Assembly (NCBI RefSeq): GCF_030272615.1
Contig: NC_081415.1
Span: forward strand, 376,169,392-376,233,391
DNA: 64,000 nt
Origin: Cryptomeria japonica
Lineage: Eukaryota > Streptophyta > Pinopsida > Cupressales > Cupressaceae
Direction: 5' to 3'
Shown: positions 10,461 to 23,074 of the stretch, in pieces
How the letters are laid out: each line of letters starts with the position of its first letter
Position numbering within the stretch: the stretch's first letter is position 1
Notes under the pieces: generated by a model
What the model was told of the DNA's origin: nothing
Databases searched by the model: none
The model's input: only the letters and a program-made list of their open reading frames with translations
Translations under genes and position numbers: made by a program

Positions 10461-11640
10461 GAAATGATGTCGAGACAACATTGTTTCAAAGATTAAATTA
10501 AGTCTTGATAGTGCACCTGATGGAGATAAAAATCCTGATTGTGTGCTCCCTCGGGAGATTAATCATGAAATTATTGAAAAAAAATTATAAGCGATGAATC
10601 TCATGATAATTGAAAAGGTCCTTCAATTAAATTCATTTATGAAAAATAAATAAAATTTCCCCATGTAATAGCATTAATTACCTTTCCAAATGGTAAATAT
10701 AAAATTAACCAAAAGTAATTTTAATTTCATTTGCATCCTTGTTAGCTTGTCAAGAGAATTGTCTTTGGTGAGGTGGCGAAATGGTGATCTCATTCAAGAA
10801 CCATCTATTTCAGCATGTTAGATGATATCAACAACCTCCTTCTTATGGCTATCCGATATGTACCTTATCTCAAACTTTTTTGCAACTTGTCGTACGATTT
10901 TACATTTTTTTCGGTACGTGTGAGGCTATTTTGAATTTTTTATTTTCGTCTTTTTGTTTTAATGCTTTTGTTTTGCATGTTAGCGCTTTTGCATTGGATG
11001 TTAATGCTTTTGATTTTTTTAGCACATTCGTTTGTTTTGTTCACACCTTTATGATTTATGTTAGCGCTTTTATTAAGTTAGCGCTTATGCTTTGAGTGTT
11101 CACGCATATGTTAAAAAGGGTAGCTCATGTGACTGTTTCACTCTTTTGTTCCAAAGGTTAGCGTTTTTGTGAAAAAGGTTCATGCATATGTATGTTTCAG
11201 CGCATGTGTTTAATAGAATAGCACTTTCATTAAAAAGATTAGCGCTTTTGTTTTACATGAATTTGTTTGATGTTGTTCATGTTAAAATTCATTGAGATGA
11301 TGATTGATGCATTGTGATTGATAGGTATTTGATTGATGTCTTGATTGATAGAAATTTGATAATGTTGCTTGATAGGATAAATGATTGATTGATTTGATTC
11401 GATTTGATTGATAAATTGATGGATTATCTCTAAGAAATCGATGCAGTTTCTGATGAAGAGCATCATAGAGTTTGATTGAACTCAGTGATTGATAGAAAAC
11501 CATGATTTATAGGTTTAGATTGATTTGATAGCCTAATTTGCTTCATTTGAAAAGATGTACCAATTGTTGATGTGATAGATTAGCGATCTCTTTGATTTGA
11601 TAGATACATGAGTGATGATTGATAGAGATCAAATTCTCTT
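10461..11640. other. E2 3' region, AT-rich with GTTAGCGCTTTTG repeats
   Basis: No gene is seen. Between about 10970 and 11250 the plus strand carries many degenerate copies of GTTAGCGCTTTTG. From 11280 to 11640 it is rich in TTGATTGATAG runs. The GTTAGCGC motif also occurs on the opposite strand in the E2 leader (28560-28880). Confidence 0.6.
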
Positions 11641-11704
11641 GTTAAATAGGAGAAACTCGATGTTCTCTAGTGTTGGGAGAAATTCCCGTCCATGCACCAC
11701 TTAG

Positions 11705-12834
11705 TACTAGAGCTTACACAGACTGAGATTAGACACATAGATGCATGTAGATTACACCACTTGTTATATATGCTTGATATTACCCATAATAGGGGATTTT
11801 TGACTACCTTAGCAGAGAGATGACATAGCGAGCATAACACTTTCCACTTGCCCATTGGTGGCTCGAGGATGTGTACAGGATTCTTCACATCCCTATGATT
11901 GGTGAGTTAGTCCAGTATGATTTTTCAGGATCGTGGAGGGATAGAGGCTTGCAAAGCCATATTTGGTGATGAGAGAATTTCTAAAGGAGATATCTGATGG
12001 GAGGATATGATCATGTATTACGAGACTCTCCCCATGATTCTTGCAGGTTTGATTGGGGGATTCATCTGTCTAGATAGGAGATCTTGAGATTTTCCTATTG
12101 GTTGGGGTGAGAATCTTTAGAGCATGATGCAGCATTGAAATTGATATGCATGAGGTGTTTGAATGCTTGCTCATTTTTATCATGATCTTCATCAGGTTGT
12201 CTTTGATGAGAGCGCTAGTCTGTTGACAGGATGCACACTTTTACAGATCTGGTGTTGGGAGCACATTGCTATTACTCGGCCTATTCATCAAAGAGTTTGT
12301 CGTGAGAGGAAACCATATGTCTATTTATATGCAGGTATCCTTACTCAACATAAGCTGGGTAAGATGGAGTATTGGCGTTGGGCTCTAGATTCATTGGATG
12401 GTGTTATTTGGAGACCTTATATCGACTGTGAGCCATGGATGGATGATGCACGAACATTACCATATATTATGCAGAGTAGATATCTCATTGGTCAGACTCC
12501 ATACATTATTGAGTGGCAGTTGATTAGTCACATTTTGAGACAATTTGGTGTCATTCAGCACATGCCTACTGGTGTCACGATATATGCACAATGGTACAAG
12601 TATAGGCAAGATTCAGGACCATCTTTATCTTTTGAGATAGCACGTGTAGAGTTTCAGGCTACTCCTAGGGTGGCTTATGATTTGAGATTGCACATTCTAG
12701 ATCCTGGGGTTACTATAGATTATGCTCATTACATGCTTGCACACTCATTTCCTCCTATTACCGATCCAACAGACCCTCCTCCCAGCTCAGAAGATGAGGA
12801 GGATGATTCAGATGATCCCATAATTAGGAGATGA
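11705..12834 (+). pseudogene. Antisense ORF of E2 encoding a plant mobile domain (PMD) protein
   Basis: Encoded on the strand opposite gag-pol, between pol and the 3' LTR. The decayed N-terminal half reads LELTQTEIRHIDACRLHHLL, then LTTLAER*HSEHNTFHLPIG, with a TGA where the family has Trp. The open C-terminal half (12163-12834, 223 codons) has LQIWCWEHIAI, EYWRWALDSLDGVIWRPY and IIEWQLISHILRQFGVIQHMP. These match the plant mobile domain (aminotransferase-like PMD), known from MAIN/MAIL proteins and from transposons. It ends in an acidic tail SSEDEEDDSDD. Antisense extra ORFs at this place are known for Tat elements such as Grande. Whether the PMD helps transposition or escapes silencing is not known. 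Confidence 0.82.
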
Positions 12835-15420
12835 AGATGAAGATGTGAGCTTAGATCTGCTTAGGAGGTCAGAGGTGATGGAGATGAGGGACGAGATGGA
12901 GGTGGTAGGAGATCCGGATGGAGAGGAGGTCGATTGAGAGTCCATGGAGGACCTTTTGGACCGGTTGGTAGGATGGAGAGACCACTTCCCATGGGTAGGA
13001 GAGATGAGAGATGGATTGGGAGGGATATTGGGAGGGTATGTATGAGATCAGTGAGAGGGTTACCCTCTATAGGAGGAGGCAAGAGCATTGGACTAGATGG
13101 GGGTTGTGGGAGAGCCATTGATTTTGGTTAGATTCAGTTAGACCCTAGGGTTATTGTAGCTCATGGTGGAGAGGAGGAGGATCTAGAGGATCATGTTCCA
13201 CTTATTAGATGATGGGTTCTAAGATCTACTCAGGCTAAGATTCTAGGAGGTGGATAGGGAGGTGGAGATGAGGGGATTGAGGATCATGTTCCTCAGTAGG
13301 ATGTGCCAAAGCAGGATACCTTGGAGAGTCTTAGAGCACAGATAGAGACACAGGTATAAACACTCATGATAGAGAGAGATAGGGTTGTTAGGAGACAACA
13401 GGATACTCAAGATCTCCTTGATCACATTCAACAGGTTGAATCAGACACTCTCTTAGCTGATACTATTAGAGCACTAGTTCAGGTCGAGAAGGAGACATCA
13501 CACTGGTGACGATTATATGAGGATTTAGTCGCAGAGAGTCAGAGGGCATGTAGCTATCATACCACTGTGAGGATGGATACTAGCAGTAGTGGAGTCATGA
13601 GACCTCCTCAAAGGAGTGGTGATCGTGTGAGATAGGCATCTGGAGGATCTTCTTGCCCATAGCCACAGAGACAAATAGAGTCAGGTGGTAGTGGTACATG
13701 ACATACTTGACTTGATTTATATTGATGATGCACTTGTATTTTTTATCCGATATCATTATATACTTGGAATTTTTATTGTTTTATGATGATCTATATGCAG
13801 ACATGGACTCTATATGATGATGATCTTATATGCATCGATTACATGGATGATGTTATAATGATATTTTCTTTTCATGATGATGATGGTCTATATGAGGCAA
13901 TGATGAATGATTTTGATTTTTTGATTTTGATGATCATCGATGCAAATGAAAATGATTACTAACTTAAATGATGCAAATGATCTATATGGGAATGCAAATT
14001 AATGATTGATTTTATTTCTTTTTTAATGCGAAGGATGATGTAAATGCAAATGATCGATATGATATGTTTTTAATTTTTATATGTAATGCTTCCAATGATT
14101 ATGAATCTAAGTGCAAAAATGCAACTAAATGATCTTAATGAACTTCAATGATAATGCAAATAATAATGATGATACACTGCATGATTTTAAATGAAATGCA
14201 CTTAATGGAAGACAAACTAATGCAATGATTGAAATTGATGATGATTAAAATGATTCTAAAAATGAATGCACCTACAATGATCAAACACAAATTGTTTTTG
14301 TTTGTCCAAGTATACTCAATCTTTATTTATGACCATTGATTTATGAATGAAATGATATGGTTATAATGTAACTGACAATGAGTGCTTTATAATGCAACCA
14401 AATAATGAGCTAACTAAAATGATCTAGCTAAAAATGATATTGCCATTCTTCATATGCTTGTCTTGTAACAGTGCTTGATTTCATCATTGATCTTTTTAAA
14501 ATATTGTAAGAAAATACAAGCAACTTGACATAAAGTTCCAAGATGACCTGAGTATTTCTTACATGGATTTTGATATAGAAAGTTTATACAAGAAACTTGA
14601 TATAATGAATCAAGGTGACCTGAGTATTTCTTGCAAAATAGACAAGGATCATCCCCTTTCATGCATGACTTGGAATGTCCTCCTTGATCTTTTGTCGATC
14701 ATATCCTTAGACAAGTACATACCTTAATAAGAGATAAATCACAAACAACAAACAAAATAAAATAATCATGCCCCATCATAGCTTCTCTAGTCATGGACAT
14801 CCTTGAGTCGTATAGAGTACATGATTAGCAATAAAATAAAGATATAAACACTGAATCTTGTATGTCATTCACATGTTCTCATGGTCATTTAACTGATATA
14901 ATCATCTTGATGAATGATCATTGATAATTTTTCATTACTTACTAGTTGATTGTTTGTATCCTGAGGTTCACGATTTAGTTGTTATAAAAGCCCTTGATCT
15001 TCATTGCTTTGTTGCTCGTTATCTATTTCAAAATCCTAGATGTTGGTTTTTCTAAGTTTTCCGAATGTTTTGGATTTTCAAAGATTTAAAAGATCACCTT
15101 AGCAAAAGGAATTAGTATTTTGCCCCCAGTGAAAACAAAACTTTATTATGGATGTACGAATTGATCAAGATCCAAACCATGGCAAGATACAAATGCAGAT
15201 TGATTGATTTTGATAAAATCTAAGATAGTGACTATGATAAGTATGTCAAAGATTGATAATTGTTGGCAAGCTACATATTTTCTGCTAATGGTTCAGAGCA
15301 ATGGATGTGAAAGATGAAAAATGGATGAGCTAGATAGATGAAAGTGGTAGATGTGAAAGGATGGAGTGGATAGGTGCGCAAAGCGATCTCATATATGGAA
15401 GAACTCACTTTTTAGATAGC
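12835..15420. other. E2 region between PMD ORF and pol, low complexity
   Basis: 12835-13200 is GGA-rich; read on the plus strand it would encode a Gly/Arg-rich tail and may be the former C-terminus of the PMD protein. 13200-13700 encodes broken Glu/Gln/Arg-rich, possibly coiled-coil sequence. 13700-14450 is full of ATGATG/AATGCAAATGA runs. The remainder to 15420 is AT-rich with no gene. The layout matches E1 1-1910. Confidence 0.55.
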
Positions 15421-15443
15421 GCCTGTTTACCAGGTTTTCACTG
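15421..15443 (-). other. Conserved 23-bp post-pol motif, E2 copy
   Basis: Identical over 23 bases to 1911-1933 in E1. It sits ~380 bp past the last integrase codons. Function unknown. Confidence 0.7.
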
Positions 15444-15821
15444 TCTAAATTTATTGCATTTTTTCCATATTTTGATTTTTTTTCTTCTATTCTGCTATTT
15501 TATGCTTTTTAGGGATTTTCTGCTCTTCTGATTTTTACTGATTCTTCAAGACTTTATATGCTTTTTCTAGATTTTTTCTAGGACTTTATATGCTTTTTAT
15601 TGATTTTTCTAGGACTTTATATATCAAGCATAGAATTTCTTGAGATGGATAGAATTGATAGGTTCATCAAACCAATCACCTTCAGGGGTAAATAACTTGT
15701 ATGCTCCTAATCCATATGTTGCTACTATGACAAAAGGACCTAGCCAATTTGGTTCAAATTTACCCTTATATTCTCGGTCTTGCTGATTTCTTGGATTCTC
15801 CCTTAGAACTAAATCTCCAAT

Positions 15822-16790
15822 CTAAAAAATGTGTAGCTTGACTCTATGATTATAACTTCTTGCAATTCTTTTTTGATATACCTTCAAATGATCTATTGCA
15901 TTTTGGCGAGATTCTTGGATCAACTCAAGTTCTTGAAGTCTAGAGACTAGTTGTTCTTCTTCAAGTATAATACCTTTCAAGGAAACTCGTAGAGAAGGTA
16001 ACTCTACTTCTATTGGTAATATGGCTTCTGATCCATAGACTAAGAAATGTGGAGTTTCCCCCATTGGTGTATGGATACTGGTTTGGTATGCCCAAAGAGG
16101 AGGATTTAGCTAATTGTGCCAATCTTTTCCAGCGTTATTGATTGTTTTCTTCAAGATTTTCAAGATAGTCTTGTTTGATGCCTCAACTTGACCATTTCCT
16201 TATGGATAATATGAAGTCAAAAACCTATGTTGGATATGGAATTTCTCACATAGTTCCTTCACATCTTGATTCTTAAATGGTCATCCATTATTAGTGATAA
16301 TGGTCATAGGAACTCCATAGCGACATATTATATAATTCAAGATGAATGATGATATTTGTTTTCCTGCCACTTTTGTCAAAGGTACTGCTTCAATCCATTT
16401 AGTGAAATGTTTAGTAGAAGTCAAAATGAACTTATGTCCATTAGAGGATGAAGGATTTATCTTACCTACCAAATCAAGGCCCCATTGAGAAAATGGCCAT
16501 GATCCTGCCATAGGATACAATTCTTGTGCTAGTGCGTGGATGAGATTCCCATGGATCTAGCATTGTTTTCATTTCTTGGCATATGTGAATGAATCTCTCT
16601 CCATATTAGGCCAATATTAACCCATACGAATAAGTTTCTTAGCCAGTGTTAACCCACTTGAGTGTGTGCCACAAATACCTACATGAACTTTGTTAAGAAC
16701 TTTCTCAGATCCTTCTTGTTCAAGACATCTTAATAAAGTGCTATCTAGACCTCGCCTATATAAGGTATTAGTAATAATAGTATAGAGCGA
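15822..16790 (-). pseudogene. E2 integrase (broken)
   Basis: Integrase remnants. The core block (16520-16281) reads WGLDLVGKINPSSSNGHKF, keeping the first catalytic Asp, then TKWIEAVPLTKVAGKQ and IITNNG. The second Asp of the usual TDNG motif is Asn here, which would abolish activity. A frame break removes the Glu region. The C-terminal block (16064-15822) reads LVYGSEAILPIEVELPSLR and closely matches E1 at 2464. The zinc-binding N-terminus lies in decayed sequence between 16790 and 16560. Confidence 0.83.
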
Positions 16791-16999
16791 TGATTGATAG
16801 ATAAAAAAAATTATTTGATTACGGGATAGGTCAGGAGGAAAGATATTCTCTTTTAAGTACTGATAAGTTTGGTTGTATAAGGATTAACTGGTTCCCAATA
16901 TATGGCAAATCATGTAGGTATGTTGGGATTGAATGGTAGGGGTTAAGATATCTTCCACCAAGAATTTGTAATGTTGTTGATTCTCCCAACTCTGCAAGA

Positions 17000-17400
17000 G
17001 AGATGCTATTGTATCCATTGCATCTTCTTCTTTATTCTCATTTCTTGGGATCTGAGTAAATGATACTTCTTCAAAGTGTTCCTTAAAATCTTCTACCAAC
17101 TATTTGTAGGGCATTCTCTTGTCATCTTTAGTTTGATAATCATCATTTATTTGGTTGATGATAAGTTGTGAATCACCATAGACATGTAGTTCCTTGATAT
17201 TCCATTCAATAGCCATTTTGAGACCAATAGTCAATGCTTCATATTTTGCAGTATTGTTTGTGCATGGAAATTGCAGTTAATATGATTTTGAAATTGTGAC
17301 CCTGAGGTGTGATGAACAAAATTCCTACGCCTGATCCATATTGTGTATAAAAACCATCAAAGTACAACTCCCAAAATTTTGTAATTATTGTCAGAATGTT
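17000..17400 (-). pseudogene. E2 archaeal-type RNase H
   Basis: Remnant of the second RNase H. On the minus strand, WELYFDGFYTQYGSGVGILF lies near 17390-17330. The C-terminal end near 17099-16990 reads FTQIPRNENKEEDAMDTIASL, corresponding to the IPRSANRVADAMATLAS end in E1. The middle is frameshifted and full of stops. Position between RNase H and integrase agrees with E1. Confidence 0.72.
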
Positions 17401-17549
17401 TGCATCAAGAAATTCAATGTGAAATGATATGTCATCTTGTAAAGGTGCTTCAGCTAATTAATTAGAAATGACTTGTCCTTTGATAGCTTTTTGATAAACA
17501 CATTTTATATCAAACTCACTTAGTACCATAACCCACTTTGCCAGTCTGC

Positions 17550-17900
17550 CTGTCAAATTTGACTTGTTCAGCAAATACTTTAGTGGATCTATTTGTGCTA
17601 TCAGTTTCACAAAATGAGTTAGCATATAACATCACAACTTCTGAGTTACAAATACAACTACTAGGTATGTCTTCTCTATTGATGTATAATTCAATTCATA
17701 GCCAACAAGTCTTCTACTGATGTAATACACTGGTCTTTCTTTTTCTTCTTCATCATGTTGTGTTAGGAGAGCTCACAATGATACATTTGTTGCTGAGATA
17801 TAAAGTAACAATGGTTTCCCTTTGATTGGTGATACAAGTACTAGAGGATTCATGAGATATTCTTTGATTTACTTAAAATCCTCTTCACATTTCTGATCCC
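17550..17900 (-). pseudogene. E2 RT-linked RNase H
   Basis: Decayed RNase H-like segment after RT. Readable pieces are LLLYISATNVSL followed by a stop, ERPVYYISRRLVGYELNYTS and IEKTYLVVVFVTQKL, each aligning with the intact E1 block. Stops and changes at conserved positions show loss of function. Confidence 0.75.
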
Positions 17901-18810
17901 ATTTGAATGGAACATTCTTATGTAAAAGATGAGTGAATGGACGACATCTATCTACCAATTGAGAGACAAATCTTTTGATTGATTGCAATCTTCCTTGTAA
18001 AGAACGCAATTGAATTATGTTCCTAGGTGACTCCATTTCCATGATGGCTTTGACCTTTTATGGCTCTACTTCAATTCCATGAGATGATATAATATACCCA
18101 ATAAGTTTTCCAGGGGTTACTCCAAATGCACATTTCTTTGGGTTTAATCTTAAATGATATCTTTCAAGCCTATCAAAGATCTTTCCCAAGATGTTCAAAT
18201 GTTATTTTCTTATATGAGATTTTGCAAGTATATCATCTACATAGTCTTCCATAAATGTATGCATCATATCATGGAAAATTATTGTCATAGCTCTTTGATA
18301 AGTTGCTCCTACATTCTGCCCAAATGGCATAACATTCTAGCAGTAAGTACCCCATGCACAGGTAAATGTTGTCTTTTCTTGATCTTCAAGGGCAATTCTT
18401 ATTTGATTGTATCCTAAGAATCCATCCATTAACGAAAACATCTTATGTCCTATTCATAAGTCCACAATTATATCAATGTTGGGTAGTGGCAAATCATCTT
18501 TGGGACATGCCTTGTTCAAATCTCTGAAATTGATGTAGACTCTTATGATTTTATCTGGCTTTGACATTGGCACAATGCTTGAAACCCATTCTGGATAGGC
18601 AACAGGTCTTATAAAACCCACATATAATAGTTTCTTTAGCTCAGCTTTTACAAGGAGAGCGATGTTTGGATGCATCTTCCTTAGCTTTTGTTTAACTGGT
18701 TTTTCTTTTAGATCCACATTGAGATGATACATGATAAGATCTAGATTAAGTCCTGGAATGTCTACATAGGATCAAGCAAAATTTATATGTCTTTTCGTGA
18801 ATAATTCTAT
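17901..18810 (-). pseudogene. E2 reverse transcriptase
   Basis: Ty3/gypsy RT. The N-terminal part (18732-18454) is open: KEKPVKQKLRKMHPNIALLV, RVYINFRDLNKACPKDDLP. A stop follows, then MFSLMDGFLGYNQIRIA with the first catalytic Asp, and the YVDD box near 18243-18232. The thumb reads LRSLQGRLQSIKRFVSQLVD near 17990. Catalytic residues are kept, but stops break the frame in at least three places and a frameshift lies near VMPFGQN. Confidence 0.85.
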
Positions 18811-18960
18811 GTATTCTTTCCTATTTATCTGATAATGATGTAGCAGAATGAAGTATCTTGGGATCCTTTGGTGTGCCAATGTTTATTTCTTCTACTGGTT
18901 CTATTAGAGTACAAAATCTCTCCTAAAGATATGCAGGGAGGATGTCAAACTTTCCATCTT

Positions 18961-20130
18961 CTAGATCCTAAAGAGGTTTTCACCATTAGATACATCCTTT
19001 ATTTTTCCTTTTGATTGATCTAGTGTTGCCATGAAATGGTTTTCAACACTAGGTCTTCTTCCTTGTTTTATTTCAATTTTGTGACTAGAAAGTTTAGCAT
19101 TCTCTTGATTGTAAGAAACGTTGCTTGATTCTACGATGGAAGATATCTTAGGTGTTATAGGTTCGACAACATTAAGACACATGGCTAAGTCATGGTCATT
19201 GGAAAAGACATCCAATTCAGGGTTTTCTAGGTTATCCCAATCAATTAGTTCTGGATGAAGAAGGGGTAAGTCATAGTCATCATCATTGTTAGGTTCTTCA
19301 AGGTTCATGACATAATAGTCATAATTTGGAGTAGAGTAAGAAATGTCATAGATAGAATGATCTTGAGGATAGTCTCTCCCAAGTGTTCTCCAATCAGTTC
19401 TAACAAAATCAGTATTAGTATTTTGTAGTTCACACTCAAGTGGCTCTTTATCTGACATTTGTCCCTTAAACGAAAAAAAAATATATCAACACACACATCT
19501 TTGTTACTGCAAGTTCCTTCTTGATTAATTTCAATAGATTCATTTGTATTTTGAAGTTGACATACTTGTGTACATGATATAGAGGATTCTTTTGCTAGCT
19601 TTTGTCTTCTCTCTAACTCAACTTCTTCTGGACTAATAGTCAATCCTACTTGAATATCTCTTAGTTCTTCTATGGTTCTTCCATACCTTGGTACATCTTG
19701 CTCCTCATTTTATAGAATTCTGATATTTCTTGATGCTTGATCCATATCTGTTTGTCCTTCTTGTGGCATTACTTCTTGGTATTTTTCATCCTCTTTCTTT
19801 TGTTGTCTTATATATGCCTCTTTTCTCTGGATTCTAAGTTCTTCTTGTCTTCTTTCTAACTCTATCTTTTGTTTTGTAAAAAACAAGTCTTCATTTGTGA
19901 TAGCTTCTTTCTGTTCATTCTTTTCTTCACTTGATACACTAGATGATACATCTGGACCCCATTCATATTCATTTGAATCTATCTTTGAACCATTGTCTAG
20001 GATTACACCACTGTACCATACAGGAATATTACATGGTGCAAATAGTTCTCTGATTTTTGTCATCTTTGCTTTTACTACGTCTGGAATATCTTGTTCAGAT
20101 TTAGCATTTTATCGTATTCCTTGAACTTGT
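18961..20130 (-). pseudogene. E2 acidic linker between G-patch and RT
   Basis: Corresponds to the E1 linker. The first block (20063-19710) has KIRELFAPCNIPVWYSG and NEYEWGPDVSS, then a Glu/Lys/Gln-rich charged stretch predicted to be helical (KQKIELERRQEELRIQRKEA). The next blocks (19643-19305 and 19458-18961) contain SIYDISYSTPNYDYYVMNLE, also found in E1, and NDHDLAMCLNVVE. No known domain is recognised. Confidence 0.62.
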
Positions 20131-20269
20131 TTACAAGATTCTTCTTCATGTTTCTCATGTTCTTCTTGTTTTTTCTTATTGGCTACTATTTCTACTACTT
20201 GATGTAGCTTTTCTTGCCATTTCTCTTCTTTAGAGACTGATTTCTTTCTCCACTTTGACTGTTGATAAT

Positions 20270-20836
20270 TATGTTGCTTTTGATTTGATTTTAGATATCC
20301 AAGTCCTGATTTATCTTCTTTAGATTGTGAGTGAGGAAAAATAGGTTTTGAAATACCTTGATGTCACTTACCAATTGGTCATTTTCCTCCATATCCCATT
20401 TTTTGTATGATCTTATAACCATTGCCATATTGCTCTATGGGAATATTGACTTCTGTAGCTATTACTATAGTTTCATTTTCATCTTTGTACAACCAACCAA
20501 GAATGTCCTTGTCTTCAGTTTCTTCTGCAAGTGTTCTAGCTCTAACAAATGCTCCATTAAACATTTCTTTTGATTTTTTTGAGATCCGAGGTTGGATATT
20601 TGTAGGCTTTCCATATGATTTAGGTGAAAGTGGAAAACTATGCAAAGAATATTTTCCCATTCCTTCATCATTTAATTTGAGCTTCTTCTCGAAGGTTTCC
20701 CATAACTTTTCTTGAATTTATTTGGTAGGATATACTAATTCTCTGTTATGTGGAACTCTTGTATCTTGTGTTGGCTTCAGATTATTGTACTATTGTCTAG
20801 AGTCTACAATTATAGTGACCTCTTGTCCCTCATTAG
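20270..20836 (-). pseudogene. E2 G-patch domain and upstream spacer
   Basis: The spacer resumes the protease frame at the S1 boundary (NEGQEVTIIVDS near 20830). The G-patch reads EQYGNGYKIIQKMGYGGK (20433-20379), then, past stops, PIG and KSGLGYLK near 20290. It aligns with the E1 G-patch: both have Q-Y-G-x-G-Y-K-x-I-Q-[RK]-M-G-Y and a GLGY end. Presence in two diverged families argues that this domain is a regular part of the pol of this lineage. Confidence 0.78.
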
Positions 20837-20841
20837 GAAAC
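20837..20841. repeat. TSD of S1 (GAAAC), left copy
   Basis: GAAAC is repeated exactly at 24413-24417, on the other side of S1. Confidence 0.88.
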
Positions 20842-20926
20842 TGTAATAACCCAACATAATTCATCCAACAAAAATTGAGTATATATTTTTTTTTTTCTAT
20901 TTATGTTTTATTCAATTGCATACTCT

Positions 20927-21085
20927 GGGCATCCATCCAAATAGGATTGGGCATTCATCCATTCGGGATGAGCTTCTAACCATATGGGTTAGGCAATTTT
21001 CCATACGGGACGTAAATTCCATCTATCCAATACGGGTTAGGCATCTACCCATACGGGGTAGGCATCCATCCAAACGGGATAGGAG
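20927..21085 (+). repeat. Degenerate tandem repeat in S1 (CATCCATACGGGTTAGG-like)
   Basis: About seven imperfect units of roughly 20-30 bp built on CATCCATCCAAACGGGATAGG-like sequence, in the first part of S1. Confidence 0.7.
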
Positions 21086-22559
21086 ATGCTCTGGCCAGAG
21101 ACTTAGACTCATCGGGACCATTCGGGTCCTGAGCCACTCACTAAGTACTACATTCTTCTAACAAGAATGCACCGAGGTCGCCGTCCTTAGGAGTAATAAG
21201 AAAATAATACAAGCTTGAATTCCGCCTCAGAATTTGGCTTAAAGCCTCGGGAAGTCAAGCGAATCCATACGGGATTCCTTCCGAGTATGCATTGAATTAA
21301 GTTTGATTATCTGATCTTTCAATTAGGATTCTTACTCAACCAAGCCTAGACCCCACCCACGAACGCCTGAGTACGAGGGACAACTCCGTCCCAAGACTGC
21401 CTACATACCCGCTTCGGCACGGGATCAAGGCGTAAAGTATGTAGTTCTATTTTCTAATCTATGGTTTGATGTAAACTGATTTGTGGGTACGCAACCCTTT
21501 CTAGGGTCAGTGTCCCAGACAGTTTCTCTGCGGTTGCTACCCACGAAGGTAGCGCTTAAGCGAAGGCTCAAGATGGCCTATTGCTTGTGGCCTAAACAAA
21601 ATAACTAGAACCTAATACTTATCATGAGCGTCACCCAATTGCAAATCACCAATATCCCTTTGAGGTGAATAAACAATTAAATAATTAAAGTAAATTTCAC
21701 GAGAGCTCTTAACTTGACCATCCCTAAGAGGGGTTTACTATGGTTTATCTCAACGGATGTGGAATTCATTTAAAAGTTATCTTATTAAATTATCGATCCA
21801 AGAGGGATTACCCGCCCCTTGGATTTTAACTTCCAAATGTCCCTTATTGCTCCCTGACGATTTATAGGGATGATGCCACAGACGTCGTTAATGCAGCTTT
21901 ATTAGGCGTTAAGTGCAGTAGTTCAACACGACGGCATTACCCGTAAGCGTGACCCAGAGGCACCATATATACCGAACGCTGCTAGTTTTGGTTTTCCAAC
22001 TTCCTTTATTTAGTTTTCTAACTACGAATAACAAAATGAAAGTGTAAATAATGGAAGTAACTACTTGAAGTGTAATTTGCATACAAATGAAACTTGCATA
22101 ATAGTAATTGCATGAGAGATATAGTAATTCGCATGCTATGAACGAAAGCAATTAATCCATGATGTAAGATGACTTAGCAAGTCCCAAATGACGATTAAAT
22201 CTAAATATTTATAATAAGGTAAGTTAATCTCCAAGGACCAATCAAGTGTCCCAATGATTTCTTAATTTTTAGAAGAATATAGTCTACAATTTTAAAGTCT
22301 ATTAGGGATAGTTTAATTACAATCTTGCTACACATTAATCCCATTCTTAATTGAAAGTCAATATCCTTAAATTTACACTAAGGAGAAAAAAAAATCATCA
22401 TATCCTAAATGTCATTATTATCAACTTTTAAAAAAATTAACTAAATGGTAATTAACTTAGATTATCATTTTTTTTTAAAGAAAACAAATTAAACTTCAAT
22501 TTTCGAAATACTAAAAAAAAAAAATTTTAAAATTTAATGGCAAAGGCTTGCATTTGTTT

Positions 22560-22745
22560 ATGATAATAAGGAGGGCTGCGGGGTGGGGACCACGGGTCCC
22601 ATCACCCCTACGGCCCTGCATGCGCAGGTCCGCAGGGATGAGGGGATGTCGTGGGCCCCCACCGTACCCCTGCGACGGTTTATTGAAACCGTCCATGCAA
22701 ACAGCGACCCAAGCACGTGGAAAGTCGTGCGTTACGGAGGCATAA
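22560..22745. other. GC-rich block within AT-rich S1
   Basis: A ~185-bp CpG-containing block (GGGTGGGGACCACGGGTCCC and following) in otherwise AT-rich sequence. S2 has a comparable GC block at 35145-35372. Open frames here are a by-product of composition. Confidence 0.6.
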
Positions 22746-22794
22746 GGAGATTTTTCTACGTTCGATGGGGTTTTCTTGCTTTTGGGTTTTTTAT

Positions 22795-22880
22795 TTATAT
22801 ATGTATATATATATATATATAAGTACATAAATGTTATAATGCATATATTTATATATATATATATATATATATATAAGTAC
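22795..22880. repeat. TA microsatellites with duplicated AAGTACATAAATGTTATAAT flank
   Basis: Two TA runs, each followed by AAGTACATAAATGTTATAAT, showing a local duplication of about 60 bp. Confidence 0.8.
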
Positions 22881-23074
22881 ATAAATGTTATAATATTATT
22901 ATTATCATTTTTTTTTTATACAGGAGTATTATAATTATTTTTAATGAGTTATTGAAGATTACTCAGAGCAGGGTAATAATAGGTAATTAACAATGTTTGT
23001 AGATTAATTTTCAGGAAATAAATGAAGCAGTAACCAGAGGGATTTTTTTTTCCATTTCCTTTGTTTTCTACACA

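Noticed and set aside
11239-11503. Two overlapping minus-strand ORFs (Ile/Asn/Gln-rich)
   Set aside because: Produced by TTGATTGATAG low-complexity repeats.
22511-22882. 123-codon minus-strand open frame
   Set aside because: It spans a TA microsatellite and a GC block inside S1; repetitive Tyr-Ile sequence, no domain.
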